Source of the DNA: Streptomyces aureus
GTDB taxonomy: Bacteria > Actinomycetota > Actinomycetes > Streptomycetales > Streptomycetaceae
Direction: 5' to 3'
Assembly: GCF_000725495.1 (NCBI RefSeq)
Contig: NZ_JNZD01000046.1
Coordinates: 1 to 64,000, forward strand
Length of the DNA: 64,000 nt
Shown: positions 36,640 to 46,139 of the stretch, piece after piece
Numbering within the stretch: the stretch's first letter is position 1
Layout: each line of letters starts with the position of its first letter
The notes under the pieces: generated by a model
Told to the model about the DNA's origin: nothing
What the model saw: the letters and a program-made list of their open reading frames with translations, nothing else
Database searches by the model: none
Position numbers and translations under genes: made by a program

Positions 36640-37311
36640 TCAGCCGAGGCCGCCCGCCCTGACGAGCCCCGTCTCATAGGCGAGGACGACCACCTGGACG
36701 CGGTCGCGCAGCCCCAGCTTGGTGAGGATGCGCCCCACATGGGTCTTCACGGTGGCCTCCGAAAGGACGAGGCGGGCCGCGATCTCCCCGTTCGACAGCC
36801 CCTGCGCGACCAGGATCATGACCTCGCGCTCGCGGTCGGTGAGCCGCTCCAGACCCTTGTGCTGGGGCTCCTTGCCGGCGTTGGGCAGCAGCGGCGCGAA
36901 CCGGTCGAGGAGGCGCCGGGTGGTCGACGGGGCGACCACCGCGTCACCACTGTGCACGGAGCGGATCGCGGCGAGCAGCTCGCCCGGGGGCACGTCCTTG
37001 AGCATGAAGCCGGAGGCGCCCGCCTTCAGCCCGGAGAACGCGTACTCGTCGAGGTCGAAGGTGGTGAGGATCAGCACCTTCGGCGGGTTCGGGTCCGAGC
37101 AGATGCGGCGGGTGGTCTCCACGCCGTCGAGCTTCGGCATGCGGACGTCCATCAGGACCACGTCGACCGCGGTGGCGCTCAGCACCTGCAGGGCCTCGAC
37201 GCCGTCGCCCGCCTCCGCCACGACCTCCATGTCCGGCTGGGCGGCCAGCACCATCCGGAAGCCGGTGCGCAGCAGCACCTGGTCGTCGACGAGCATCACG
37301 CGGATCGCCAT
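36640..37311 (-). CDS. NarL/LuxR-class response regulator
   Basis: 223 residues. The receiver domain has D9/D10, the phospho-acceptor D55 (VVLMDVRMP) and the K in MLKDVPPGEL. A LuxR-type helix-turn-helix lies at about 150-215 (LTDREREVMILVAQGLSNGEIA). It forms a pair with the histidine kinase just upstream on the same strand (87 nt gap). The ATG at 37311 is preferred because the conserved receiver strand begins right after it; an in-frame ATG five codons upstream is weaker. Target genes are unknown. Confidence 0.94.
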   Translation of the reverse strand: MAIRVMLVDDQVLLRTGFRMVLAAQPDMEVVAEAGDGVEALQVLSATAVDVVLMDVRMPKLDGVETTRRICSDPNPPKVLILTTFDLDEYAFSGLKAGASGFMLKDVPPGELLAAIRSVHSGDAVVAPSTTRRLLDRFAPLLPNAGKEPQHKGLERLTDREREVMILVAQGLSNGEIAARLVLSEATVKTHVGRILTKLGLRDRVQVVVLAYETGLVRAGGLG

Positions 37312-37398
37312 CGGGGGGCCTTTCACTTCGTCGGACCGGTCGTCGCGACCGGGTGCGTACGGGCCGGCCGGTCGCGGGGACCGGGGTGTGTACAGGTG

Positions 37399-38604
37399 TC
37401 AGTGGGCCGCTTTGAGCGGCAGCAGGGCGCTGATGCGGAACCCCCCGCCGGGCCGGGGCCCCGCGTCCAGGGTGCCGCCGACCATGCCGACGCGCTCCCG
37501 CATGCCGATCAGGCCGTGGCCCTGCCCGTCGGCGCCGCCCTCCTCGTACAGCTCGTGCGGCGCCCCCTTGCCGTCGTCCTCGACGAGCAGACCGAGGCCG
37601 TCGTCGAAGTAGACCAGACGGACGCTGGCGCCCGCGTTCGGGCCTCCGTGTTTGCGGGTGTTGGTCAGCGCCTCCTGGACGATGCGGTACGCCGTGAGTT
37701 CGACGCCGCTGGGCAGGGGGCGCGGGGTGCCCTCGACCTTGAAGTCGACGGGCAGGCCCGAGGTGCGGCACTGCTCGATGAGGTCGTCGAGCTGCTCGAC
37801 GTCGGGCTGCGGAACGTACTCGCCGCTCTCCTGGTGCTCGCCGGTGCGCAGGACGCCGAGGAGCCGGCGCATCTCGGCGAGGGCCTGCCTGCCGGTCCCC
37901 GAGATGGTCTCCAGCGCCTTCCTGGCCTGCTCCGGGGCGGTGTCCATGACGTAGGCGGCGCCGTCGGCCTGCACCACCATGACCGAGACGTTGTGCGCCA
38001 CGACGTCGTGCAGCTCGCGCGCGATCCGGGCGCGCTCGGCGGCGACCGCCACCTTGGCCTGCGCCTCGCGCTCCTTCTCCAGCCGGGCGGCCCGCTCCTC
38101 CAGCTGCGCGAGGTAGGCGCGGCGGGTGCGGATCGAGTCGCCGAGCACCCAGGCCAGCGCGAACGGGACGGTCTGGAAGATCGCTATGAAGACACCGCCC
38201 GCGCCGCTGGTCCCGTGCACGGGCCAGCGCAGCTGGGCGACCGTGCCCGCGCACAGGCCGCCGATCAGCGCGAGCCGGGAGGCCCAGCCCGCGCCGTTCG
38301 CGGCGACGGTGTAGATGATCACCAGCATCGCGAAGTCCTCGGGCGCCGGCGGGACGTCCAGGATCAGTTGCGCGAGACCCGCCAGGACGGCCAGGACCAG
38401 CATCTTCTCGGGCATCCGGCGGCGCAGCGCGACGACCGCGCTCAGCGCGAAGGCGATCGGGAGCGCCACGGCCGTCGACGACGGCCCGTCGGCGGCGCCG
38501 TTGACGTTGCTGATGCTCACCCAGGAGATCCCGAGCAGGGCGACGGCCCAGAAGCTGTCGACCCATGTCGGGTACCTGCGGAGAAGGTCATAGAGGCGCT
38601 GCAC
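37399..38604 (-). CDS. Sensor histidine kinase (HisKA_3 type)
   Basis: 401 residues. Five or six membrane helices span residues 15-155. A short coiled coil precedes the dimerisation/phospho-acceptor helix with H199 in ARELHDVVAHN, and a HATPase_c domain has GHGLIGMRERV. The sensor is in or at the membrane with almost no extracellular loop, as in kinases that sense membrane state or small lipophilic compounds. The partner regulator follows. The GTG at 38604 has a TACTCT box 7 nt upstream, so the operon transcript is probably leaderless. Confidence 0.93.
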   Translation of the reverse strand: MQRLYDLLRRYPTWVDSFWAVALLGISWVSISNVNGAADGPSSTAVALPIAFALSAVVALRRRMPEKMLVLAVLAGLAQLILDVPPAPEDFAMLVIIYTVAANGAGWASRLALIGGLCAGTVAQLRWPVHGTSGAGGVFIAIFQTVPFALAWVLGDSIRTRRAYLAQLEERAARLEKEREAQAKVAVAAERARIARELHDVVAHNVSVMVVQADGAAYVMDTAPEQARKALETISGTGRQALAEMRRLLGVLRTGEHQESGEYVPQPDVEQLDDLIEQCRTSGLPVDFKVEGTPRPLPSGVELTAYRIVQEALTNTRKHGGPNAGASVRLVYFDDGLGLLVEDDGKGAPHELYEEGGADGQGHGLIGMRERVGMVGGTLDAGPRPGGGFRISALLPLKAAH

Positions 38605-38611
38605 GTAACCC

Positions 38612-38617
38612 AGAGTA
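38612..38617 (-). promoter_or_regulatory. -10 box (TACTCT) of the two-component operon
   Basis: TACTCT on the minus strand, 7 nt before the GTG at 38604. Confidence 0.5.
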
Positions 38618-38810
38618 GGGAGGCGTGCGGTGTGCTCGGGTCAACCGGAGGACCGATCCGGGACCGTCCCTCGTACTCCCCAAGGTGGATGCCCCCCGCT
38701 CCGGGACCTTCGGGGAACCCCTTCGGAGAGGGCGGGGGCCGGGGTGCGAGCGGGAGCCGTACCGACCGGGGGGCGGCCGCCCGGAGACGGCCGCTGCGGG
38801 CACCAGCGCC

Positions 38811-38816
38811 TAGCCT
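38811..38816 (+). promoter_or_regulatory. -10 box (TAGCCT) of the methyltransferase gene
   Basis: TAGCCT lies 6 nt before the GTG at 38823. Confidence 0.5.
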
Positions 38817-38822
38817 GGCCCC

Positions 38823-40004
38823 GTGGAACGTGCGGCGGCTGATGAGTGGCGTGGGTGGCGCGAGGCGACGGAGGAGGCGCTGTACGGGCCCTCGGGGTTC
38901 TACCGCAGGGCCGAGGGACCGGCCGGGCACTTCCGGACCTCGGTGCACGCCTCCCCGCTGTTCGCGGGCGCGGTGGCCCGGCTGCTGTGCCGTCTCGACA
39001 CGGCGCTCGGCCGGCCGGACCCGCTGGCCTTCGTCGACATGGCGGCCGGCCGCGGCGAGCTGGTGACCGCCGTCCTCGCCGCGCTGCCCCAGGATGTCGC
39101 AGCCCGCACGCGCGCGTACGCGGTCGAGCGGGCGGAGGGGCCCGCCGGTCTCGACCCCCGTGTCTCCTGGCTCGCCGAGCCGCCGCGGGGGGTCACCGGG
39201 CTGCTGTTCGCCAACGAGTGGCTGGACAACGTGCCCGTGGACGTCGCCGAGACGGACGGGGACGCGGTGCCCCGCCTGGTCCTCGTCCGCGACGACGGCA
39301 CCGAGCGGCTCGGGGACCCCGTCACCGGGGAGGACGCCCGCTGGCTGCGGACCTGGTGGTGGCCGCCGGCCGGTGACGGACCGGCGCCGGATCGGGACGA
39401 GGCGTCCCGTCCGGCGGGGGCGGGCGGCTCCGCCGGAGCGCCCCTCACGCCCGCCGAGGGCGCCCGGGCCGAGATCGGGCTCCCCCGGGACCGCGCCTGG
39501 GCCGGGGCCGTGGCCGCGCTGGAGCGGGGTCTCGCCGTCGCCGTCGACTACGCGCACTTCGCGGGCGGACGGCCGCCCTTCGGCACCCTCACCGGCTTCC
39601 GGGAGGGACGCGAGACCGCACCGGTGCCGGACGGCTCGTGCGACATCACCGCCCACGTGGCGCTCGACGCGTGCGCCCTGCCCGGCGGACGCGTGGTGAC
39701 GCAGCGCGCGGCCCTGGGCGCGCTGGGCGTGAGCGGCGCCCGTCCCCCGCTGGCCCTGGCGTCCACGGACCCGGCCGCCTATGTGCGGGCCCTCGCGGGC
39801 GCCGGCCAAGCGGCGGAACTGACCGCGCCGGGCGGGCTCGGCGACTTCGGCTGGCTGCTCCAGCCCGTCGGCCTCCCCGACGGGCTCCAGGGCCCCACGG
39901 ACAGCGCCCTGCGCGAGGCCCTCCTCGCGGACGTGCCCGGCGTGGTCGGCGTTCCCGGCCGCGGGGCCCTACTTGTCGATGTCCCCGACCACGAAGAACA
40001 GTGA
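38823..40004 (+). CDS. MidA/NDUFAF7-like SAM-dependent methyltransferase
   Basis: 393 residues with the MidA plan. A GPSGFYRR entry motif and [12 protein letters not shown] lead to the SAM-binding [11 protein letters not shown] near 70, [12 protein letters not shown] near 135, and a late AVDYAHF. NDUFAF7 in mitochondria methylates an arginine of the complex I 49-kDa subunit, the homologue of NuoD. The convergent neighbour here is an orphan nuoD, and the two genes overlap by 36 nt at their 3' ends. The linker near 195-225 is Pro/Ala-rich. GTG start at 38823 with a leaderless promoter. Function inferred. Confidence 0.85.
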   Translation: MERAAADEWRGWREATEEALYGPSGFYRRAEGPAGHFRTSVHASPLFAGAVARLLCRLDTALGRPDPLAFVDMAAGRGELVTAVLAALPQDVAARTRAYAVERAEGPAGLDPRVSWLAEPPRGVTGLLFANEWLDNVPVDVAETDGDAVPRLVLVRDDGTERLGDPVTGEDARWLRTWWWPPAGDGPAPDRDEASRPAGAGGSAGAPLTPAEGARAEIGLPRDRAWAGAVAALERGLAVAVDYAHFAGGRPPFGTLTGFREGRETAPVPDGSCDITAHVALDACALPGGRVVTQRAALGALGVSGARPPLALASTDPAAYVRALAGAGQAAELTAPGGLGDFGWLLQPVGLPDGLQGPTDSALREALLADVPGVVGVPGRGALLVDVPDHEEQ

Positions 40005-41120
40005 CCCCAGGATCGCCACCATGTCGGCGACCAGCGTCCCGGGCAGCAGCTCGGTGAGCGCCTGGATGTTGTTGAAGGAGGCGGACCGCAGCTTCAGCCG
40101 GTACGGGGTCTTCTCGCCCTTGCTGACGAGGTAGTAGCCGTTGATGCCGAGCGGGTTCTCGGTCCAGGCGTACGTGTGCCCCTCGGGCGCCTTCAGCACC
40201 TTCGGCAGGCGCTGGTTGACCGGGCCGGGCGGCAGCTCGGCCAGCCGGTCCAGGCAGGCGTCCGCGAGGTCCAGGGAGTTGTGCGTCTGCTCCAGGAGGC
40301 ACTCGAAGCGGGCCAGGCAGTCGCCGTCCTCGCGGGTGACGACCTTCAGGGTCTCCTGGAGCTCCCCGTAGGCGAGGTAGGGCTCGTCGCGGCGCAGGTC
40401 GAAGTCCACTCCGGAGGCCCGCGCGATGGGGCCACTCACGCCGTACGCGTGCACGGCCGCCGGCGCGAGGACGCCGACCCCGCGGGTCCGGCCCCGGAAG
40501 ATCTCGTTGCCGAGCACCAGGTCGTCGTACACGTCCATGCGCGAACGCAGCGCGGCGACGCAGGCACGCGCGCGGGTGGCCCATCCGGCCGGAAGGTCCT
40601 CCTTGAGGCCGCCGACGCGGTTGAACATGTAGTGCATGCGCCCGCCGGAGATCTCCTCCATGACGTGCTGCAGTTCCTCGCGCTCGGTGAAGGCGTGGAA
40701 GATCGGGGTGATCCCGCCGAGTTCCAGGGGGTAGGACCCGAGGAACATCAGGTGGTTCAGGACCCGGTTCAGCTCCGCGAGCAGCGTGCGCATCCACACC
40801 GCGCGCGCCGGGACCTCCATGCCGAGCATCCGCTCCACGGCCAGGACGACGCCCAGCTCGTTCGAGAACGCCGACAGCCAGTCGTGGCGGTTGGCGAGCA
40901 TGATGATCTGACGGTAGTCGCGCGCCTCGAAGAGCTTCTCCGCGCCGCGGTGCATATAGCCGATGACCGGCTCCGCGTGCTGGATCCGCTCGCCGTCCAG
41001 TACGAGCCGCAGGCGCAGCACGCCGTGGGTCGAGGGGTGCTGCGGGCCGATGTTGAGCACCATGTCGGTGCTCTCGGCGGCGCCGCCGATCCCGACCACG
41101 GTCTCCGTCGTAGGAGTCAT
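39969..41120 (-). CDS. Orphan NADH-quinone oxidoreductase subunit D (NuoD2-like)
   Basis: 383 residues. It is recognisably NuoD/49-kDa: [13 protein letters not shown] near 25-37, [23 protein letters not shown] and [10 protein letters not shown], ending VVGDIDK. It is shorter than the usual 440 residues of the nuo operon copy because the N-terminus is reduced. No other nuo gene is close, so this is a stand-alone paralogue, as in S. coelicolor. It may join an alternative complex I or a hydrogenase-like assembly. The ATG at 41120 has a GGGGAG site 11 nt upstream. Confidence 0.93.
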   Translation of the reverse strand: MTPTTETVVGIGGAAESTDMVLNIGPQHPSTHGVLRLRLVLDGERIQHAEPVIGYMHRGAEKLFEARDYRQIIMLANRHDWLSAFSNELGVVLAVERMLGMEVPARAVWMRTLLAELNRVLNHLMFLGSYPLELGGITPIFHAFTEREELQHVMEEISGGRMHYMFNRVGGLKEDLPAGWATRARACVAALRSRMDVYDDLVLGNEIFRGRTRGVGVLAPAAVHAYGVSGPIARASGVDFDLRRDEPYLAYGELQETLKVVTREDGDCLARFECLLEQTHNSLDLADACLDRLAELPPGPVNQRLPKVLKAPEGHTYAWTENPLGINGYYLVSKGEKTPYRLKLRSASFNNIQALTELLPGTLVADMVAILGSLFFVVGDIDK

Positions 41121-41139
41121 GGCCCCAGTCTCCCCTACG

Positions 41140-41145
41140 TACGCT
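41140..41145 (+). promoter_or_regulatory. -10 box (TACGCT) of the PH-domain gene pair
   Basis: TACGCT lies 6 nt before the ATG at 41152. Confidence 0.5.
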
Positions 41146-41151
41146 TGCCTC

Positions 41152-41655
41152 ATGGAGACGGGGAGCGTACGGACCGAGGGGAACGCGCCGGGGGAGCCGG
41201 TCTGGACCGGACTGCCTCCGGGGCTGCTGCGCATGCGACGACTGCTGCTGGTGGTGTGGCTGGGACTCCTGGCGGTCGTCGCCGGGGTGCTCCTCGCGCT
41301 GTTCGCACCACCGGGCTGGGTGGCCCTCGCCCTGCTGCCGCTCGTCCTCGCCGGGTGGGGCTGGCACATGCTGGGGCGCAACTGGCGCTCCTGGCGGTAC
41401 GCGGAACGCGCCGACGACCTGCTGATCAGCCGGGGCGTGCTGTGGCGTGAGGAGACCGTCGTGCCGTACGGGCGCATGCAGCTGGTCGAGGTGACCTCCG
41501 GTCCGCTGGAACGTCACTTCAGGCTCGCCGGCGTGCAACTGCACACGGCCGCCGCGGCCACCGACGCGCGCATCCCGGGGCTCGACCCGGCCGAGGCGGA
41601 GCGACTGCGGGACCGGCTGACCGAGCTGGGCGAGGCCCGATCGGCGGGCCTGTGA
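41152..41655 (+). CDS. Bacterial PH-domain membrane protein (YdbS-like)
   Basis: 167 residues. Two membrane spans at about 30-70 are followed by a bPH2 (DUF304) beta domain at about 85-150 with the typical [21 protein letters not shown] run. The next gene overlaps its stop (GTGA) and encodes a larger paralogue with several of these domains, the same pair as Bacillus ydbS-ydbT. Such pairs have been linked to membrane stress and antimicrobial-peptide protection, but the job here is unknown. The ATG at 41152 follows a TACGCT box by 6 nt. Confidence 0.88.
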   Translation: METGSVRTEGNAPGEPVWTGLPPGLLRMRRLLLVVWLGLLAVVAGVLLALFAPPGWVALALLPLVLAGWGWHMLGRNWRSWRYAERADDLLISRGVLWREETVVPYGRMQLVEVTSGPLERHFRLAGVQLHTAAAATDARIPGLDPAEAERLRDRLTELGEARSAGL

Positions 41656-43313
41656 GCACGGCCTCCCCGGACCCCTCGGTCTCCCCGGACCTATCGGCCG
41701 ACCCGGACCTCCCGGCCCACCTGGACGCCTCGGCCCGCCCGGACCTCCCGGACCTCCCGGCCCACCCTGACGTCCCGGACACCTCGGCCCGCCCGGCCGC
41801 CGTGCCCGGCGGCCTCCCGGACGCCGCGGCCGGTTCCGGACCTGCCGGCTTCCCCTCCCCGACGGCCGGGGCGGGCCACGACGGCTCCGTACCGGACGAC
41901 GGCGGCTCGGCACGCGGCGACGGCGGTTCCGTACGCGGCGACGGGGACTCCGTGCGCGAAGACGGCGGTTCCGTACGCGGCGACGGGGACTCCGTGCCCG
42001 GGGACTCCGCCGCGGGGTTGGGTGAACGGCCGCTGTCCGAGCGGCGGTTGCATCCCGTGACCCCGTTCCGGCGCGCCTGGGCGCCGGTCGCCGTCCTCGC
42101 CGGCTGGGCCGTCCACGACCCGGGCCAGGCGCAGGAGCAGCTGACCCGGCTCACCACGACCGCGCTGCTCGTCGGCCTCGCCGTGATCGTCCCGGGCGCC
42201 GCCCTCTACGGCTTCCTGAGCTGGTGGTTCACCCACTTCGCGGTGACCGACACCGAACTGCGCATCCGTACCGGCCTGTTGTTCCGCCGCACCGCCCACA
42301 TCCGGCTCGAACGGCTCCAGGCCGTCGACATCACCCAGCCCCTGCTGGCCCGGGTCGCGGGCGTCGCCAAGCTCAAGCTCGACGTCGTCGGGACCGACGA
42401 CAAGGACGAACTCGCCTACCTGGGCGAGGGCGAGGCCCGCCGACTGCGCGCCGAACTCCTGGCCCGGGCAGCCGGGTTCGCGCCCGAGGCGGCCTCCGAG
42501 GTCGGCGAGGCACCGGTGCGGCCGCTGCTGCACGTCCCGCCCGGCGTCCTCGCGGCCTCCGTGCTGCTCACCGGCACCACCTGGGCCTCCCTGGCCGCCG
42601 CCCTCGTCGTCCCCACGCTCCTGTGGTTCGCCACGCACAGCGCCTGGACGGTCCTCGCGACCGGGCTGCCCCTGCTCGGCGCGGCGGGCGCGAGCAGCGT
42701 CGGGCGGTTCGTCGGCGAGTACGACTGGACGGTGGGCGAGTCCCCCGACGGGCTGCGCATCGACCACGGGCTCCTGGACCGGGCGCACGAGACGGTGCCG
42801 CCGGGACGCGTGCAGACCGTGAGGATCGTCGAGCCCTTGCTGTGGCGCGGCCGCTGGGTGCGCGTCGAACTGGACGTGGCCGGGTCGTCGAACGCGGTCC
42901 TCGTGCCCGTCGCCCCGCGCGAGGTGGCGTACGCCGTGATCGCCGCTGTGCTCCCCGGGACCACCGTCCCCGCGCTGCCGGCCCGGCCGCCGCGGCGGGC
43001 CGGCTGGTGCGCGCCGCTCCGGTGGCGCGGGTACGGACTCGCCGTCACCGACGCCGTGTTCGCCACGCGGCGCGGGCTCCTGAGGCGCCGTCTCCACCTC
43101 GTCCCGCACGCCAAGGTGCAGAGCGTCCGGCTGACGCAGGGACCCTGGGAGCGCTTCAAGGGGCTCGCCGACGTCCACGTCGACGCGGGGGCCGGCAAGA
43201 CGGTGACGGCACGGCTGCGGGACGCCGGGGAGGCGGCGGAGCTGCTCCGGGCGCAGGCGGACCGGTCCCGCACGGGGCGGCGGGAGGCGCCGCCGGACCG
43301 CTGGATGGCCTGA
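41652..43313 (+). CDS. Multi-domain bacterial PH-domain membrane protein (YdbT-like)
   Basis: 553 residues. The first 125 are a low-complexity Asp/Pro/Ser/Gly cytoplasmic tail containing a 14-residue repeat. Several membrane spans follow (around 145-190, 300-345), with three bPH2 modules marked by [33 protein letters not shown] and [18 protein letters not shown]. It is coupled to the smaller PH gene by a GTGA overlap. The 14-residue repeat is a DNA tandem repeat of 42 nt (41922-41997), so length probably varies between strains. Confidence 0.88.
   Translation: MSTASPDPSVSPDLSADPDLPAHLDASARPDLPDLPAHPDVPDTSARPAAVPGGLPDAAAGSGPAGFPSPTAGAGHDGSVPDDGGSARGDGGSVRGDGDSVREDGGSVRGDGDSVPGDSAAGLGERPLSERRLHPVTPFRRAWAPVAVLAGWAVHDPGQAQEQLTRLTTTALLVGLAVIVPGAALYGFLSWWFTHFAVTDTELRIRTGLLFRRTAHIRLERLQAVDITQPLLARVAGVAKLKLDVVGTDDKDELAYLGEGEARRLRAELLARAAGFAPEAASEVGEAPVRPLLHVPPGVLAASVLLTGTTWASLAAALVVPTLLWFATHSAWTVLATGLPLLGAAGASSVGRFVGEYDWTVGESPDGLRIDHGLLDRAHETVPPGRVQTVRIVEPLLWRGRWVRVELDVAGSSNAVLVPVAPREVAYAVIAAVLPGTTVPALPARPPRRAGWCAPLRWRGYGLAVTDAVFATRRGLLRRRLHLVPHAKVQSVRLTQGPWERFKGLADVHVDAGAGKTVTARLRDAGEAAELLRAQADRSRTGRREAPPDRWMA
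41922..41997 (+). repeat. 42-nt in-frame tandem repeat in the YdbT-like gene
   Basis: Two identical 34-nt blocks at 41922-41955 and 41964-41997 repeat with a 42-nt period (14 codons), encoding the [11 protein letters not shown] motif. Confidence 0.75.
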
Positions 43314-43510
43314 GCCGCGCCCGCGTCCGGGCCCGGGCCGAGCCGTGCCCGTGTCCGGGCCGCACTGGTCATCGCGCCGCCCCGTCCCTGCTGACGTTCA
43401 CAACGGGCGGGGTTCACGTCTGCGCTGACGTGTGCGCCGGAAGCGAGGTCCGGGCCGGAGCCGCCCGGGGAAGGTCCGCCCGCGGAGCGTGCCCCGTGTG
43501 TCTCGGGCGC

Positions 43511-43735
43511 CCCGGTCGGTGCGGGGTGGTGCCGGGTGGTTCCGGTCGGTGCAGGGTGATGCCGGGTGGTCCCGGCCGGTCCCGGTCGGTGCCGGGCGGT
43601 CCCGGTCGGTGCAGGGTGATGCCGGGTGGTCCCGGCCGGTGCCGGGCGGTCCCGGTCGGTGCAGGGTGATGCCGAGTGGTCCCCGCCGGTGCCGGGTGGT
43701 CCCGGTCGGTGCCGGTGGTCCCGGTCGGTGCCGGG
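43511..43735 (+). repeat. 10-bp minisatellite (~22 units)
   Basis: About 22 head-to-tail decamers of consensus SCCGGKYGGT (forms CCCGGTCGGT, GCCGGGTGGT, GCAGGGTGAT and others). Perfect 10-nt phase holds for twenty units from 43511 to 43710, then slips by one base. A higher-order block of five to six units beginning GCAGGGTGAT recurs at 43551, 43611 and 43661. Runs of GG and GGG on one strand could form quadruplex structures. Confidence 0.9.
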
Positions 43736-43779
43736 CCATGCCGACCGGGGCTGGACGGTGCTGGACGGTGCCAGCCCAA

Positions 43780-43939
43780 GCTGGGCCGTACCGACCAGGG
43801 TTGGACGGTACCGACCGAGGCTCGGCCGCGCCGCCCCAAGCTGGGCCGCGCCGACGCAGGATGGGCTGTGCCGACCGGCGCTGGACAGTGCCGACCGGGG
43901 CTCGGCCGTGCCGGCCCAAACTGGGCCGTGCCGACCGGT
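43780..43939 (+). repeat. 20-bp minisatellite (8 units)
   Basis: Eight consecutive 20-nt units of consensus GCTGGGCCGTGCCGACCGGG, with 3-6 changes between units, follow the decamer array after a short transition. The period is exactly twice the decamer, which suggests the two arrays share an origin. Confidence 0.85.
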
Positions 43940-44105
43940 GGCGGGGCGGACCGGACCGGGCCGGTCAGGGATGGGCGTGGCGGATCGGGCCGGTCGGCGA
44001 TGAGCGGCGGGGCGGCCTCCGGGCGTGGCGCGGGAAACGCGTGGGGGGCAGTGGCGTCATGCCACTGCCCCCCACGTCGTCACGCCCGTCCGGCGGCCGG
44101 CCGGC

Positions 44106-45791
44106 TCAGGAAGCCGCGCTCCGCAGCCCGGTCATGTCGATGTGCTCGGTCTCGTCGTGCTCGGTCAGGTCGATGACCTGACGGTCGCCACCCTCCGAAG
44201 CCCCGCCCGCGGACTCGGCCTCGTGCACCGCGAGCGCTTCCTGGCCGACCACGTCGGCGAGGTCCTCGTTCTGCACGGCCTCCACCGCGGCGTCCGCCTC
44301 CTCCTTCTGCGTACCGAAGAAGTCGAACCCTCCCTCGACCGGAGGGCGCCGCACCGGCGCGGTCTGCGGGACGACGGCCACCGCCGTCGGCACGGTGAAG
44401 TGACCGGTGCGCTGGGCGGGCCTGGCCGGCGGAAGCGCCGCCCGGGCCGGCGGTGCCGCCACGGCCCGGCGGGAGGTGTCGGGTGCTGCGGGCGACGACG
44501 GCTCGGCGTCGGCGGCCGCGCGCTGGTGCTCGCGGGCCGCCTCGGGCTTCCCCTGCGCCCCACCCGCCTCCGCCGCGGAGTCCGGTGCCGGACCCGTCCC
44601 GGTGGCCGGAGCGCTCTTCGGGGCCTGCTCGCCGTTCGCCGCGCGGTCCCGGGTCGCGACGAGTTCCTTCGTGGCGGCCGCGCCCTTCTGCAGCGCAGCG
44701 CGCTTCTTCGCCGCCGCGTCCCTCTGGACGGCCGCGTCCAGAGCGGACCCGTTGGGGGCGGGCAGGTCGGTCAGCGAACCGGCCTCGTCCGGACGGGGTT
44801 CGGCGTCCGGCAGCGCGAGGGCCACGGACGTCCCGGCCGTGCCGGTGCCCTCCGTCTCACCCGCGATGCGGCTCAGCGCGGCTCCGGCCCGCAGGAAGAG
44901 CGAGGAGCCGGCCGGGGAGAACACCTCGGGGGCGGCCTCGGCCTTGGCGTCCTGGTCGTCGTGCGCGTCCGGGAGGGCGGTGTCGTCGTCGGGTGCCATG
45001 AAGGCCTCGATGGCGTCGTCCGACCCGCCGCCGGAACCGGGCGCCCCGTCCTCGGAGTCCGTGGAGCCCTCGGGCTCCGCCGGCCCGTCGGAGGACTCGG
45101 GCGACTCGGTGGACTCGGACGACTCGGGCGACGGTGCCGCCTCGGTCCCGTCCGGTCCGTCCGGGGTCCCGGTCTCCTCGGGCGCCTCCGTCTGGTCGAC
45201 GGCCTCGGAGGAGTCGGCCGGCTCGGTGACCTCGAGGGCACCCGCCGTCTCGTGGGTGTCCGTCACCTCGGCGGAGTCGGCGGCCTCGATCTCGTCCGGG
45301 GCCGTCCGCGCGGCCGGCAGGGCACGGGCCGGAACCGATGCCTCTATGGCCAGCTGCCGGCGTCCCTCCAGGGCGGTGGCCCGCTCGGTCTCCGCCGTGG
45401 CGTACCGCCGCAGCAGCGCCGCGTGTTCGTTGCGCAGGCCGGCCAGTTCGGTGCGCTTGGCGCGCAGCTTCTGCTCCAGCTTGGCCCGCAGTTCGCGCGA
45501 CTCGTCGAGATCCGTCTCCAGCTCGGCGACGCGCTCCTCGTGGCGCCACTCGTCGCTCGCCCGCGCGCGCGTGAGATCGGCGACGCGTTTGCCCGCCGCG
45601 GTGTCCCATTGGCGCAGGACGACCGCGCTGACGACCGCCGTCGCCGCGGCACCGGCGGCCAGGACACGGAGCGCGAACGCGTCCGTGAACAGCCAGGGCC
45701 CTATGGCGAAGACGAGCGACACGCCGGCGATCGCCGAGGAAGGCAGCACCCTGTGCAAGGGCGGGGAATGGCGGTGGCGTCCACGTGGCAT
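44106..45791 (-). CDS. Membrane-anchored coiled-coil protein with long acidic disordered region
   Basis: 561 residues. A basic N-terminus and two closely spaced membrane helices (about 20-60) lead to a coiled coil at about 70-150 (RVAELETDLDESRELRAKLEQKLRAK). About 350 residues of Glu/Ser/Pro/Ala-rich disordered sequence follow, with a short conserved C-terminal block (FDFFGTQKEE, later DLTEHDETEHIDMT). The plan suits a scaffold at the membrane. No enzyme motif is present and I do not recognise a named family. The ATG at 45791 has TAAGTT 7 nt upstream; the open frame continues 38 codons further without support. Confidence 0.83.
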   Translation of the reverse strand: MPRGRHRHSPPLHRVLPSSAIAGVSLVFAIGPWLFTDAFALRVLAAGAAATAVVSAVVLRQWDTAAGKRVADLTRARASDEWRHEERVAELETDLDESRELRAKLEQKLRAKRTELAGLRNEHAALLRRYATAETERATALEGRRQLAIEASVPARALPAARTAPDEIEAADSAEVTDTHETAGALEVTEPADSSEAVDQTEAPEETGTPDGPDGTEAAPSPESSESTESPESSDGPAEPEGSTDSEDGAPGSGGGSDDAIEAFMAPDDDTALPDAHDDQDAKAEAAPEVFSPAGSSLFLRAGAALSRIAGETEGTGTAGTSVALALPDAEPRPDEAGSLTDLPAPNGSALDAAVQRDAAAKKRAALQKGAAATKELVATRDRAANGEQAPKSAPATGTGPAPDSAAEAGGAQGKPEAAREHQRAAADAEPSSPAAPDTSRRAVAAPPARAALPPARPAQRTGHFTVPTAVAVVPQTAPVRRPPVEGGFDFFGTQKEEADAAVEAVQNEDLADVVGQEALAVHEAESAGGASEGGDRQVIDLTEHDETEHIDMTGLRSAAS

Positions 45792-45798
45792 GGCCAGA

Positions 45799-45804
45799 AA
45801 CTTA
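45799..45804 (-). promoter_or_regulatory. -10 box (TAAGTT) of the coiled-coil gene
   Basis: TAAGTT on the minus strand, 7 nt before the ATG at 45791. Confidence 0.45.
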
Positions 45805-46110
45805 CCGCGCGTAGGCGAATCTTGGTGCCCCGCGCGGTAAAAACCCGGCTTCCCCGGAGGCTTTGTCCTGTACCGAGCGGCTACAGAGCACACTACTTGT
45901 CCCACAAAGCCCGCCGCGCCCCCTGTCCCACCGGCTCCTCGATCAATTCCGGCGGCTCCGGAAGTTCACCGAATCGGAATGACCGGCGCCCGGCATTCCC
46001 CCGCCGGGCGGCATTTCCCCGCGCCGGGCGGCCCAATTCACCTGTCGCTCGCGGGCACCGTCCTTCCGCGCGCCGGAGCCGCTCGCGGCGGCGTCCCTCC
46101 CCGCGCCGGG

Positions 46111-46128
46111 GCCGGTGGCGGCACCGGC
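46111..46128 (-). terminator. Hairpin after the esterase gene
   Basis: GCCGGTG and CACCGGC around a GCGG loop lie just beyond the esterase stop. Longer imperfect pairing extends outward; there is no U-tract. Confidence 0.4.
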
Positions 46129-46139
46129 GCGGGCCCCGG

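Larger units (their letters stand above)
43314..44105. other. 792-nt gap dominated by a two-part minisatellite
   Basis: No gene is supported: open frames exist in all readings only because the sequence is GC-rich and repetitive, and the 10- and 20-nt periods shift frame at every unit. It separates the convergent YdbT-like and coiled-coil genes. Confidence 0.7.
45792..46139. other. 348-nt gap between the coiled-coil and esterase genes
   Basis: No gene is seen. The left end holds the coiled-coil gene promoter (TAAGTT at 45799-45804, minus strand). The right end has a GC-rich hairpin at about 46111-46128 (GCCGGTG with CACCGGC) that may end esterase transcription. Confidence 0.45.

Noticed and set aside
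43511..43939. Possible CRISPR array
   Set aside because: Units are contiguous, 10 or 20 nt long, without unique spacers and without cas genes.
43432..44181. Open frames through the minisatellite in several readings
   Set aside because: All are repeats of GC-rich units in shifting frames with no ribosome site, so they are non-coding.
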